From contig NW_006763133.1 of assembly GCF_000264905.1 (NCBI RefSeq), positions 190,475-238,514 on the forward strand: 48,040 nt of DNA, in the 5' to 3' direction. Position numbers and translations under genes: made by a program. The stretch's first letter is position 1; every line of letters begins with the position of its first letter. This DNA comes from Stereum hirsutum FP-91666 SS1. Lineage: Eukaryota; Basidiomycota; Agaricomycetes; Russulales; Stereaceae. Positions 1 through 10,184 of the stretch are shown one piece after another. A model generated the notes under the pieces. The model did no database searches, was not told the origin of the DNA, and saw nothing but the letters and a program-made list of their open reading frames with translations.

Positions 1-349
1 CAGGGTTTCGGGCGCGGGATAAGACGTGATAGGCGAAGGAGGGGGTATGCTGAGCAAGGACGATGTCGCTGAATTTGGAGAAGCTGAGTTCGCGATCGTC
101 GGGGACGTGGGATAGAGCAGCAGAGGTCGGAGGACGAAGAGTGAGGGTGGGGTAGCGGGGATTGTGCCAGAACGTTTCGACTGTCACGTAGACACAGGCG
201 GCAGTAGGGGGCTCATCACCCATCCACCCGCTCATGGCGGCAAAACTGTCACGGCCGATGATATCAACCCAACCCGGCGTCCTCTGCCGATCAAAGATCC
301 GGCCGATCTTATTTTTGATCCAATCAAATGCTTCGTAGAAATATAACAT
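1..349 (-). CDS. Unidentified protein, 5' part, runs off the left edge
   Basis: An open frame of 116 codons runs on the minus strand from an ATG at 349-347 to the window edge without a stop. The predicted protein begins MLYFYEAFDWIKNKIGRIFD and continues with balanced, aromatic-rich composition and no low complexity, which argues for real coding sequence. I do not recognise a family: there is no signal peptide or membrane segment in the visible part. No AG acceptor is seen in the bases just before the ATG, so I take it as the true start, but an upstream exon is possible. The gene continues to the left of position 1. Confidence 0.55.
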   Translation of the reverse strand, partial: MLYFYEAFDWIKNKIGRIFDRQRTPGWVDIIGRDSFAAMSGWMGDEPPTAACVYVTVETFWHNPRYPTLTLRPPTSAALSHVPDDRELSFSKFSDIVLAQHTPSFAYHVLSRARNP

Positions 350-737
350 GACGCGTATGAAGTTGCAAGCGAGAGTGACTGAGTTAGACGGGATGATAGT
401 GGTGGTCGAGGGTAACGATGGCGAGCGTGGGTGCTGGTAGCAAGAAGCCAGTGGCTTTTTACATAAAAACTTCTGGCAACGGTTAATGGACATGTACGCC
501 TAGAATGCCAAGGTGAACTATATTTAGTAATATTACATCATTTCCCTCCATATGTCTATCAGCGGCGCTTATATTAGTACGGACTTTGCCGAGCAACTTC
601 ATGTCCGCACTTCAAACACTTTTGAAGCGCGACAATGGTACGTTCTTCTAACTCTTTTTCTGGACTCAAACTTAACTATTTTATCATAGCCCCTGGAGAA
701 TTGGTATGGCCTCTAAAATAGTCTAATAAGGTGTGTA

Positions 738-856
738 CCTCTCTCTCTCTCTCTCTCTCTCTCTGTTCTCTGCTCTCTCTTTGTTTGTTCTTGTCTCTCT
801 GTCTATCTCTCTGTCTATCTCTCTGTTTATCTCTGTCTATCTCTCTGTCTCTCTTA
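738..856. repeat. CT-rich microsatellite
   Basis: A pure (CT)n run of about 13 units at 739-764 passes into degenerate CTCTCTGTCTAT units up to about 856. It is strongly strand-asymmetric, purine on one strand and pyrimidine on the other. Confidence 0.9.
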
Positions 857-1683
857 TGTCCAAGCTGCTCCTGTCTCCATGTACATTCTCTGTATTCCTG
901 CTGTATGTAGTATAGAGAAGGAAAATAAAAATTGAACTGAACCTCCATATCTGAGTGTGAATATCTGAGAATACTTCTGGATAAAAATCACCACAAATTT
1001 ATAAGTAGAAACTTGAGGTCCTCCTATGAGAGCTATAGGCAAATATGAAAGCAATCAAATTTGGGATAGATACCCCACCTTGCTATCACAGCTAGGGGTA
1101 ATATTATCCATTTTTCAAATATCATAGCTATGACACCTTGTAGCCAGGCTAATAGCAAAGTATGTATTTCCTGATCAGTGTAGTCAGTTAGTCCTTCAAT
1201 CTTGTGCTGGGCAACCTTCGGTTGGAATCTTAGGGGTAACCAGGCCTGAGGTTTGCCGAAGCCACCGCCTCGGAGCTCTTGATCATCCCCACAGGTATCT
1301 TAGCATGTTGAGCTAAGGTGCAGGCACCCACCCCGCTCTTTGAGAGAACCCCACGTTGCCAGGGAGGCTTACCCAGGATTGGGTGTCATCTCGTCTGGCT
1401 GTGACATTATAGTAGAAAGAATTAGTAAGACTAGACCAAAGAGCAAGTCTTTACAGCGAGTTTCAAAATGATATGAAATTTAAGAAATCTGTGAGGTCAC
1501 CTCGCTACAGCTGTGGGGCATGACTAAGCCGCAGGAACCTGATTGATTCTGTGCCACTCACTCTGAGGACATGCAGGCAGTCGCAGGCACTAGGGCCCCC
1601 ATTGTAGCAGTGGCAGTGAAAGCTATATCATTCAGTATAGAGTACATGTAACTTAGTTAAGAAGAAAGACAGAATAATACATA

Positions 1684-1947
1684 CTGTAGTTTTTCGACCA
1701 AGTGTTCGTGGGATAATTATGTCAGCCGTGACCACCGCTGGGCCACGGTTGGTTCGGGTGGGCCACGCATGACGAACAAGCGGAATTGTTCGCATTAGTT
1801 CCCAAAAATTGAATTTTGGGTGATTTTCAGTGCAGATTCGTCACGATCCTGTTCGTGAACCCGTGTGTATACGTGACCCTGGGACCAAAGCTGTTCGCCG
1901 ACGCCCTCTGCGTGATGCGTGACGAACACTTGGTCGAAAAACTACAG
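1684..1947. mobile_element. MITE-like element M1 with 26-bp perfect inverted ends, TA target site
   Basis: The left end (1684-1709, starting CTGTAGTTTTTCGACCAAGT) is the exact reverse complement of the right end (1922-1947). A TA dinucleotide abuts both ends (1682-1683 and 1948-1949). The 264-bp element has no coding frame. TA duplication plus short inverted ends is the signature of Tc1/mariner-type non-autonomous elements. Subterminal motifs such as ATGACGAACA and GTGACGAACA recur inside. It shares its terminal CTGTA and the TTTTCGACC block with M2. Confidence 0.85.
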
Positions 1948-2118
1948 TAATCAATAAATTTACAGCATTGCCTCCTCCAAGAATGGAGGGGCATGAAAGA
2001 GATTGAGGTGTGGTTGGTGATAAATGGTAGTACAGTATATGTAGTAGAAATTCAAGAGTGAGGGTTGAAGGTTACAGGAGGATGACAGAGAAAGGGGATT
2101 TGGATATGGATATACCTA

Positions 2119-2711
2119 CTACATATACATGTCATTATTGTCTGTTGTGCTAGCCTCGAGTGGGGTGTATCCGTACGGAACAGGTACCATCATCCGAAGG
2201 CACTCACAGAAATAGCTTTCGTCCCACTCCTCTGATCTGGGCCCGTTATAGTCCACACTGGGGCCCCAAAGGTGCTTTGCCTCTGTATTATGCTTCCTTG
2301 GACGCTCAAACAATACCTTGGCTGGCTTCTCCAATTGGCCTTGCTCTTCGTCATGTGAGCTATTCTGTGGTGCATCCGACTCTTCCAAGTGGGGATGTTT
2401 TGTAAAGCGCCTGTTATACCAGTCCTCTGCACCATGCTTCAGACTAATCGGTTTGATTCACAGCTCCCTCAGGTTGTCGTCCTTGGTCAGTGCAATAACA
2501 TCTGGTCCATACCCTTGTCCCTCAACCTTGCTTCAAATATCTTTGTATCTACAACACCAAGCTCCTTTTCTGCATATTCAAGGAAGCGGGGAAGTTTTGT
2601 GGGTGTTGGATGGACTGGAGTGGGGGAAAGAGTGCCAGACTTGGACGAGTAAGTGGCAGAGGGTGGTAGAGCATTTAGTGGTGGAGATGAGTGCAAAAGG
2701 TGTGTTATCAA
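2119..2711 (-). pseudogene. Decayed gene with SAM-like domain
   Basis: Read on the minus strand, the N-terminal part contains KLPRFLEYAEKELGV, which resembles the SAM-like fold found in many agaricomycete genes of unknown function. The frame must shift by one base near 2510-2513 to continue into GPDVIALTKDDNLREL, and then meets an in-frame TGA at 2460-2458 where the family pattern expects glycine. The frame then stays open through a tail with YNGPRSEEWDESYF and the terminal MVPVPYGYTP, ending at 2119. One frameshift plus one nonsense codon make this a pseudogene. The family resemblance is from memory and the 5' boundary is unclear. Confidence 0.6.
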
Positions 2712-5290
2712 CTACGTTCAAACCACAAACAAAGGATAAAATGGTTGTTAGATGTCCGAGCTCACTGACTGGTAGACCCACAGTCGGAGCAAGGAATGCT
2801 GACGATCCACAACGGTCAGGATGCAGGATACATTCACGATGTGTCGGAATTAAGTTGTCAGTACCTGGTGGTCTGTTGATTGTGGCTTCACTTTCAATCT
2901 TGGAGAGAATTCAGTCAATACTAGGACCCACTACCAGAAGCTAGTACGCGCACTGGATAGTCTGTCCATTCAACCTCCATTCATGTCAGTGTAATTGTGA
3001 ACGGTTCACCAAAGAGCTCAACATTTAAGTGCATTTTGACCCCAGATGTATTCTTCTACTTGCTAAAAAGTTTCTTGCGGAATTTAGATATCAGTCAGTC
3101 ACGCTCTGTGTCACCCATTGTGTCAAATGCTGTGTCATGATCCTTTTTGATTCAAGCTTGTTGTCATGAAATGAACAAGAGCCATAAGAAAAAGGAAACT
3201 CACAATATCATTTGAACCATCACTCTTGCTACTAGGGAGCGCTGCCTTCGTCAGCTGGCAACCTTGCTTGATGGGTTGACCGTCGCCCTACGGAACTGAC
3301 TTGCCCATACTATTTTTCTTTGAGAAAGACTTCAAGTTCACGGTGTAACAGTGGCCCCTGGTCTCATAACCATGGTAGGTAGCTGATCACACTTTCCCTA
3401 TTCATTCACAGTTTCCCAACAAAATGCCCGCACTTTTTCTCCGGCGCCACGCATGCTACTCACTGGCATAGTGTTCTTTGACTCCTACATTGTCATTTCA
3501 CCCACACCTCACTCCATATTATATGACTGCACATAGCTGAATGCTGTGTTGCCCTCATCCGTGACTTTATTAGACATCATTCCCTCAAATTGAGTCCAAT
3601 CTTGCCTGCATGAATGTACTGAACCAGTCGAGCAGTTCACTCAGCATGGTGAAGTGGTAAACCCGTCTTTTCACAAACTTCAAGAGCATATGGAGACCTA
3701 ATAAAGTCATATCTCCGGTCTACAGGTTGTAGAGGACAGCGAGTCCCTTCGGTGAGTCGTGCTCATCATGCATGGTGGGGGGACAAAAAAAAGCTTCCCC
3801 TTCCGACCACCTAAAAGTTGCCTAAAAGTGGCACCGAGTCGAGTTTTGTATCCAGATCTTTGCCCTTTGAAACATCTTCTATCCAAGCCTCACCTTCTTC
3901 CAAAACGAACAAGACAATGGGTTGTCTGACCCTTCTTCTGGTATGGCTATGGGTTTGATTTGACGTGTTTCGCCCTGTGTTAGCACCATGAGCTTTGTGC
4001 CACCCACAAATGGTGGGCCATCCGACTCACGAAACTATCATGATACCCCGCGGGCTTCGATGACTCCCGCTCAGGCTTCGGCGGACAAGACAGGAGGCAC
4101 TTCCACTTTTAACCAACGCCCAAAGAGCTCCCTTTCTTTAACCTGCAGATATAAGGAAAAATACATTACCTGGAATACTTAAAGCAAGCGAGAGACTCCT
4201 CGGCTATTCTTGTACATACCCTAGTGAGACCTACAGTAGCACCGTGACTGTCAGTGATTCTGATACGCCATCATTCACAGTAGTGGCTAAATAGTGCGTG
4301 CAGTCGGGGAGTAAACCCGGGAGTGAACCACCTGAGAACATTAATGAAGTTGCACATTGACCTAGCACTGTACGTGCAAACAGACGTGATCTCCTACAGA
4401 CCAACATCAAAAATATATGTTGAAGGTGTTCAACGTGTCAAACAGAAGAGGTCACCCCAATTGCGACGGGTCGTAGTACGTTCATACGCAGGAGCGGCGA
4501 AGTAATTGTGGCAAACTAGGCTTCGCAGACTGAAGCGGACTACGTACAAGGGAAGTGCAGTGTCCGCCAGTTGTCAACCTTGATGGACTTGCAGCTATGC
4601 TACAAAATGCACACAATAAGTGCAGCCGGGAGTGACCTGCTTCAAGAGAGTAAGATCATGCGGGAGAGCGGTGTTGGACTGGAGTGGCGTTGACGCGTCC
4701 AGAGTGAGAATCTTTGTAGTGAGACTACGCCACAGTATTTGGCCATGTTTGTCTTTGGCAATCTTGGCGGCTTCAATTCCGGGGGTGGGAAGGACCTAGC
4801 AAGCAAGGTAACCACTCAGATCATCGCTATGACTAGCAAGCATACACGATTGTTCGACGGTCTTTGTATCAACATAGACAGTTACCAAACTCTGTGGTGC
4901 TTACAACATGCGCTCAACTTGCTTGTCCCAGTCAGCAAGGCTGCCAACATTGTAAGCCTTGTTTGCGCTAACATGAAAACATGGCATCATCAACTACATG
5001 GAAAAACTCATAGAAAGAGTCACAATACTAGTCTCGGAACCAGCCGTCTTCGGAGAGTGAAAAAGATGTGCAAAGCCACTCTCCTCAACGTCTGATGACT
5101 TTGAGTACGGCGGGGGGGGGGGGGGGGCGTAACGCCCTGTGTGACACAATCGATGACATTTGTGGAACTCAGACACAAGGGAATTGGCAATTCGGGGCGT
5201 GTCCGGAGAGGGTCTCGACTACGCGCAGCAACATGTCCTGACACGCTCCGAATGTCTTTGTATGGCACCGTGACGCGCTGAACAGTTACA
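2712..5290. other. Gene-poor stretch, no supported gene
   Basis: Only short frames with atypical composition occur. The longest on the plus strand (4739-5095, 118 codons, no ATG at its head) has a plausible GTAACC donor inside it and could be an exon remnant, but no family is recognisable. A 16-base poly-G run lies at 5112-5127. Confidence 0.5.
5112..5127 (+). repeat. Poly-G run (16 G)
   Basis: Sixteen consecutive G residues on the plus strand. A run like this can form a G-quadruplex and is also a common site of sequencing length error. Confidence 0.9.
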
Positions 5291-5367
5291 TTGCTTTTGT
5301 ACATCTCCTCTACCACATCCTACAGTTATAGCCAATTCACTTATTTCCCACAATATCTCTGTCTGCC

Positions 5368-5658
5368 ATGCCTATCGCCAACCCCACTACACTCGCAAAA
5401 CTTTCATACCTTCGTGAACCTGCCGAGAAACAGAATGAAAGAGCTAAGCAGTTGCTCGGGAAGACTCGCCAGCAGAAGGCTCAAGACTCACACCGGCCAT
5501 ATAACTCTACTGAAACTCGAGAAGCTGTCACCAAATATTTTGACGAGCTTCCTGATCTTCACGTCACCCCATACCACTGGCAGGCAGGGCATGCCACAAT
5601 TATATCCGTGCGAGTATTTGTCCCCTCAGAGGCCTCTCTTTCAATGCTGCCACTGTAA
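5368..5658 (+). pseudogene. Hypothetical reading frame, possible helicase-like fragment
   Basis: An ATG in a reasonable context (gccATGCC) opens a 96-codon frame. Residues about 50-70 read TREAVTKYFDELPDLHVTPY followed by HWQAGHA. This recalls the segment just before the Q/Walker A region of RecQ-like DEAD helicases in fungal transposons, where a P-x-x-WQ element precedes the ATP-binding motif. No Walker A motif follows and the coding signal fades before the inverted-repeat element at 5760. I therefore read it as a 5' remnant if it was a gene at all. Confidence 0.3.
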
Positions 5659-5759
5659 ATACACACCAAAAATGCCGTGGAATGGATGGCAATGGGCAAC
5701 TAGGTGTCTTTGAAGTCGAGCTCAAATGTGAGCTCGATGCTGCTTTCAAGGCGGTGGTA

Positions 5760-6040
5760 CTGTACATTTTCGACCTAAAGTTCATCCCCGGTCCACCGGG
5801 GCCACCAAACTGAACCTGTTCGGGGGGACAGTCCACTGTCCCCTCCCCTTGTGACATCATCATTTTAGGTATATTTGATGGAACATTTTCTATGTTTTCT
5901 CAGAACCCAACAAAAAACATACTCAGAAAGGTAATTGTCCCCTGTTTCCCTGAGCTCAACAAACTTTGGAGGGGGGCCAGGCTGGCTTTGGAGGGTGAAG
6001 TTCTCATGCCACTAATGAACTTCAGGTCAAAAATCTACAG
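5760..6040. mobile_element. MITE-like element M2, TA-flanked, imperfect inverted ends
   Basis: The left end starts CTGTACATTTTCGACCTAAA and the reverse complement of the right end starts CTGTAGATTTTTGACCTGAA. The two agree at 23 of 26 positions, and TA flanks both sides (5758-5759 and 6041-6042). The 281-bp interior is non-coding. The termini resemble those of M1 closely enough to suggest one family of different age. Confidence 0.8.
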
Positions 6041-6104
6041 TACTCTAAAGACTGAAGATCACTGGTAATGAATAAGCTTAGGGCCCATTCCGCAGTGATT
6101 TGGG

Positions 6105-6230
6105 ATGGTGTACTTACCAGGGCATGCCACGAGTACGGAGACCCATGAGTACCTGCCATGGATACTCGTCAGGCACACCATCAGGTACCTGTATCCGTGG
6201 ATACAGATACTCGTTCCCACGGGTGTGTGC
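6105..6230. repeat. GTATCC/GGTACC-rich palindromic repeat, copy 1
   Basis: A dense series of GAGTACC, GGTACC and GGATAC motifs, including TACCTGTATCCGTGGATA, which recurs at 8702-8719 with CGTTCCCACGG following in both copies. The motifs pair with each other as short inverted repeats. Confidence 0.6.
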
Positions 6231-6929
6231 ATGGATATAGGTCTAATGCTGGGGCTCACAGGAAAAATATCAAGTGTTACTGTAATCGTAAGTCTTCTTC
6301 CCACTATTGTGAAACAGCACATTTGCTAATGGATATAAGGGAGGATTGCTACTCGGAGGTCTCGCTGCTTGGCTCACGACACCTCCCCCTGTGGCGACAA
6401 GGTTCGACTACAGCACGCGTGGCCCATATATATGCCTCCTCGTGTCGTTTGCTTTCACCTGGGGAGGTCTCATCGCTGGCTCCGTCCTACTGTACACAAT
6501 ACCAATGTGTACAGGATCATGGTTCTTTCAGGTAGGTGGCCTCGCGTCGAATTTGAAGCTGTCCATCCTGATACAATGACAGACCCTGATGGGCACCCGT
6601 TCCCACGTCTGTTGCACATTACTCCTGATCACATATCCTTTCCTTTCCATGGGTTTCGCGACCGCCGTTGGGACCATTGGTAAGTCCGCTTCTCCCTCTG
6701 CCTTGGCACAGCATATTCATCACAATGCGCACCTGTAGGACTGCTCTTGGCTGCATGGAACTCGGAGGACAATATCATCCGGATTGGCTGTGCATTTGTC
6801 GTCCTTGTACCGGCGTCTTTGGCCTTTGTGGGGATGTGGACACAGAGGTACTTGGTAAGGGACTGGGTCCTGAATGAGACCCACTCACGAACTGTCCGGT
6901 CTTCGGGATACCGAGATCACACACCCTGA
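6231..6929 (+). CDS. Small four-helix membrane protein, unknown function
   Basis: Four exons join in frame: 6231-6287, 6340-6531, 6583-6679 and 6739-6929, giving 178 residues. Intron 1 is 52 nt with a GTAAGT donor and a GCTAAT branch site; introns 2 and 3 are 51 and 59 nt. The protein has four hydrophobic helices: around ISSVTVIGGLLLGGLAAWL (about residues 13-31), YICLLVSFAFTWGGLIAG (about 46-63), a third in TLLLITYPFLSMGFATAV, and a fourth in IRIGCAFVVLVPASLAFVGM. A short charged C-tail ends at TGA. The pattern matches uncharacterised multi-pass proteins I know from agaricomycete genomes, for which I know no function. The start ATG lies right at the edge of the palindromic repeat, so the original N-terminus may have been lost. 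Confidence 0.6.
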
Positions 6930-7400
6930 GTTGATCTGTGCTCCATTTTATGCATATTTCGATTGCGACTGACTGATGTTGTGGTATTTTGGGGTATACG
7001 GCATCCGATATCACAGAGCCCCAACTGCTGAAAGCTCTGTCACTATCTTGACGGAGTAAATGTTATGTCAATTCTCAGTGTTTGATGTGTTGTCCTGACA
7101 CAAGGTACATAAGCCACAGGTTGGTGCTTTAATGTGATACTCAGAGACATAGTGAGTGCAGACATAGAGTACCTGCCATATTTGGTATTTCCAGGCCGGA
7201 GCTTTCCGGAGGCCCGATGTTTGTCCAGCGACTCTCTCTCCTCGCTCTCCTCCTCACTCTCTCCCACTTTCCCGAGCGTACACCACTGTGTGATGGAATT
7301 GACACGTCGTGTCGCCGTCAATGGTGGTGCTGCTCATTCTGTGTACTTGTTTCCATAAGGGTCTCGCGGGTCTCGCGGGTCTCGACTCTCTGAGTAAATG
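6930..7400. other. Intergenic, no supported gene
   Basis: Nothing recognisable lies between the membrane-protein gene and the tandem array. A triplicated GGGTCTCGC motif at about 7359-7385 immediately precedes the array. Confidence 0.5.
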
Positions 7401-8600
7401 AGTTTGGAGTCCCACCCCTTGCCATCGTAAAATCGTGCGTTCTCGCTCAATACTGCATACATTTTGTATGTAGCACCATCAATCGACGCGTCTTGAGCTC
7501 CTGCATCGGGCCGTGTATTTTGTTTGACGATAAACAGCCCGCTCGCTGTTGAGAACGGCAGTGTTGACCCCAGTGAGTGCCCACTACCCCCTCAAACCGT
7601 AAATCTGTCTGTTCTCCCTCAAATCACGCGTTGGTCTGGAAGTAATGACACCAATCGACGCGCCTTGATGTCCTGCATCGGGCCCTGTATTTTGTTTGAC
7701 GGGAAACGGCCCACTCGTCGTTGAGAACGGCAGTGTTGACCCCAGTGAGTCTCCACTACCCCTCCAACCGTAAAATTGTCCGTTCTCACTTGAATCGGCG
7801 TGCATTTCCGAAGTGGTGGGCTCTTCCAACGCAGATGGATGTCCTGCATCGTCCCTGGTACTTTATTTGGCGAGAAGCGACCCGTTCGTTATCAAGAATG
7901 GCAGTGTTGACCCTGGTGAGTCCCCATTACCCCTCCAACCGTAAAATTGCTCGTTCTCACTCAGTTTGGTGCGCATTTCCAATGTATCTGAATAAATCGA
8001 TGCATATACACCTTCTTCAATGCCGCCTGCACTTTGTTTGATCTGATTCGGCCCACTCATTGTCGAGAACAAAAACATTGACCTAGTGAGTACTCCCTGC
8101 CCCCTTCTATCGTAAATTTGCTCGTTATCACTCAATTCCGCGTACATTTGTGATGTTGCATGGTCGATCGTCGCATTTGGATGTCCCGCATCGCCTCCCA
8201 TCCTTGCTTTGTTGCAATTCGGCCCACCCGTCGTCGAGTACGATGGCATCGACCTGGTGAGTACCCCCTACTACCTCCTATTGTAAATTTGCTCTTTCTC
8301 ACTCATTTCTGCGTGTATTTGTGATGTTTCGGGGTCGATCAACGCGTGTTGATGTCCTGCATTGCCCCCGTACTTGACTGGATGCAATTCGGCCCCTTCA
8401 TCGTCGAGAACAACGACATCGACCTGGTGAGTACCCCCTGCTACCTTCTATCATAAATTGGCTCGTTCTCACTTAATTCTGCGTGCATTTGTGATGTTGC
8501 AGGGTCGATCGACGCACGTTGATGTCCCGCATCGCCCCCTATACTTGGTTTTATGCAATTTGGCCCACTCGTCATTGAGAACAATGGTATTGATTTGGTG
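7401..8600 (+). repeat. Seven-copy tandem array, period about 171 bp
   Basis: A GTGAG motif preceded by a TTGACC-like block recurs at 7573, 7745, 7916, 8086, 8257, 8427 and 8598, so the spacing is 170-172 bp. Each unit carries a block near GTTCTCACTCAAT, a block TCGACGCG...TTGATGTCC, and the end block CCCACTCGTCGT...GAGAAC. In the last units the GTGAGT resembles a splice donor and one unit has a TTGCAG acceptor-like site (about 8503-8508), so the unit looks like an amplified exon plus intron. The best preserved unit (8335-8426) translates to LMSCIAPVLDWMQFGPFIVE then NNDIDL. Copies have diverged and frames are broken. Confidence 0.85.
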
Positions 8601-8630
8601 AGAATCTCTCTACTGCCTTCCCCAGCTTAT

Positions 8631-8765
8631 ATTTACCACAGTACCAATGGGTACCCCTCAGGTACCTACAGCATACCTGTAGATTCATTCTATCCATGAG
8701 TACCTGTATCCGTGGATATGGATATCCGTTCCCACGGATGCCACCCCAGATACAGGTGTGGCTGC
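8631..8765. repeat. GTATCC/GGTACC-rich palindromic repeat, copy 2
   Basis: Shares TACCTGTATCCGTGGATA and CGTTCCCACGG with the copy at 6105-6230, surrounded by the same GGTACC-type motifs. It replaces the 3' part of the leftward gene that starts at 9083. Confidence 0.6.
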
Positions 8766-9083
8766 CAGCCGATCTTTTCTGGCCATCCATATCTCACCGT
8801 CTTCCAAGCACGTCCTCCAAAGCTCTTCTAGATCCGTCCGCTCATATGTGAGCAGACACAGGCCCATGAACATAAGCCGAAAGATGGAGGAGATTGGGTA
8901 TGGCAATGGCCACTCGTCTAGTCTCATATGCTTGGGCATCTGTCTCAGAGCCGATGGGGGATTTAATGTTTCTTCAATCGGGCGATTCGGATAAAGAATC
9001 GAGCTCTGAGGCGCAGAGGGGTAAGGTTGTGCGACTGGAAATGTAGCTCTATGAGACAGGATATCGTATGGTTGAGAGAACAT
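8756..9083 (-). pseudogene. Truncated gene, unidentified product
   Basis: A minus-strand frame opens at ATG 9083 (MFSQPYDILSHRATF) and reads through a well-composed segment including HMRLDEWPLPYPISSIFRLM and LEELWRTCLEDGEIWMARKD. A TATA box (TCTATAAATC on the minus strand, 9130-9121) sits about 40 bp upstream of the start, supporting real transcription. After residue about 110 the frame enters the GTATCC palindromic repeat and ends at 8685 in repeat-derived residues. I read this as a gene whose 3' part was displaced by the repeat. No family is recognised. A continuing gene with an intron is the alternative. Confidence 0.45.
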
Positions 9084-9120
9084 AGGAACAGTGTGAAACG
9101 AAACCTAGTAGAGCAGTGGC

Positions 9121-9130
9121 GATTTATAGA
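9121..9130 (-). promoter_or_regulatory. TATA box of the truncated gene at 9083
   Basis: TCTATAAATC on the minus strand, about 40 bp before the ATG at 9083. Confidence 0.45.
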
Positions 9131-9367
9131 GAGTATCGAAGACTGTCTCACACGTACCATGTCAAAGCCGCACACATACCATGAGGAAACGGCGCGGGAT
9201 CCTGTAACAGTTCATCAACAGCGACACCGGGAATGAAGCACGAATAGCACTGGCCCCGGTGAAGTGGAAGTCATGATGCATGAAGGAGTGCGACGACATG
9301 AATAGAATGTACTCGTGTCCACGCCCCAGTAAGACAGTGATGATGTGGCACATTTGTGGCATGTTTA

Positions 9368-10089
9368 CTGTACCTCCCAGACGTTAGGTGACGTCCGGTG
9401 TCCCGAGGGGCCTGTCGCGTCGCCTATATGGGCGCTTGTCCCAGTGTCCCGAGGGTCTTGTTGCCTAGGATAATATATTCATATTTTCTCCTATTTTCTT
9501 CAAAAAAAGACATAAAATTGTTTTAATTAATGTTTGGATACAGAAGCACCGTAGTGTGTAAAAATCACTCAACAAAGCGACGTGAAAGCGACAACTCGCA
9601 CTACTGTGACAGTTTGTGGTCACTGGTACTCGACATCCCTCAGCAGCTGTCGCCTGTGTCCCGCTGTCCCAAGCAAGGGGGTCGCGAAGCGACGCCAAAA
9701 TACACGAGGTCGAATTCCGACGTCTTATTGGGCACGGAGAATTGTCCCGATTTTTTCGGAATCTCAAAGTTCAAAATTGATCCGGGGGGAACATTTTGTG
9801 GATATCTGAGAATATCCGCTTTGAATATTCTGACATTTTATACGATTTTTCCTCGCTCCTGTAAGCCAGTCCCAGTTTCTCGAGGACGGGCACCCTAACT
9901 ACCTACGTAATAAAATTACTATATATAGTAGTAAGTTCCCAGCGAATTCCCTTTACAAGCAGGTGCTTCGCACGGTACCCCCGTAGCGGTCGCTTCGCTC
10001 CCGCGACCCCCTTGGTCCCAAGGGTCCGTCGCCTCCTTGCGGGAGTTCCCACGTTATGTAAGCGGTCGCCTAACGTCTGGGAGGTACAG
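9368..10089. mobile_element. MITE-like element M3, 722 bp, TA-flanked
   Basis: Left end CTGTACCTCCCAGACGTTAG and the reverse complement of the right end agree over 25 bp with a single mismatch. TA lies on both sides (9366-9367 and 10090-10091). Inside there is a second, subterminal inverted repeat built on GGGGGTCGCGAAGCGAC (about 9677-9693) and its counterpart near 9987-10013, and an AT-rich centre. No transposase is encoded. Like M1 and M2 it begins CTGTA, but the rest of the terminus differs, so it is a separate subfamily. Confidence 0.85.
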
Positions 10090-10184
10090 TACGCAGTCTT
10101 CAAGACTGCCATCAACTGCGATAAGGTCCCATCGGCGCTTTTTGGTAACCAATATTTGGTGTATTTTCTAGCATATCTAATCTG

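Larger units (their letters stand above)
350..2118. other. Gene-free, AT-rich intergenic stretch
   Basis: I see no supported gene here. It holds the putative promoter of the leftward partial gene, a CT-rich microsatellite (738-856) and one complete TA-flanked inverted-repeat element (1684-1947). The short frames around 676-1054 are shadows of the microsatellite. Confidence 0.6.

Noticed and set aside
3824..3841. AAAAGTGGCACCGAGTCG, identical to part of a Cas9 tracrRNA 3' hairpin
   Set aside because: The match is 18 bases, the pairing half of the hairpin is absent and nothing CRISPR-related is nearby. I take it as chance.
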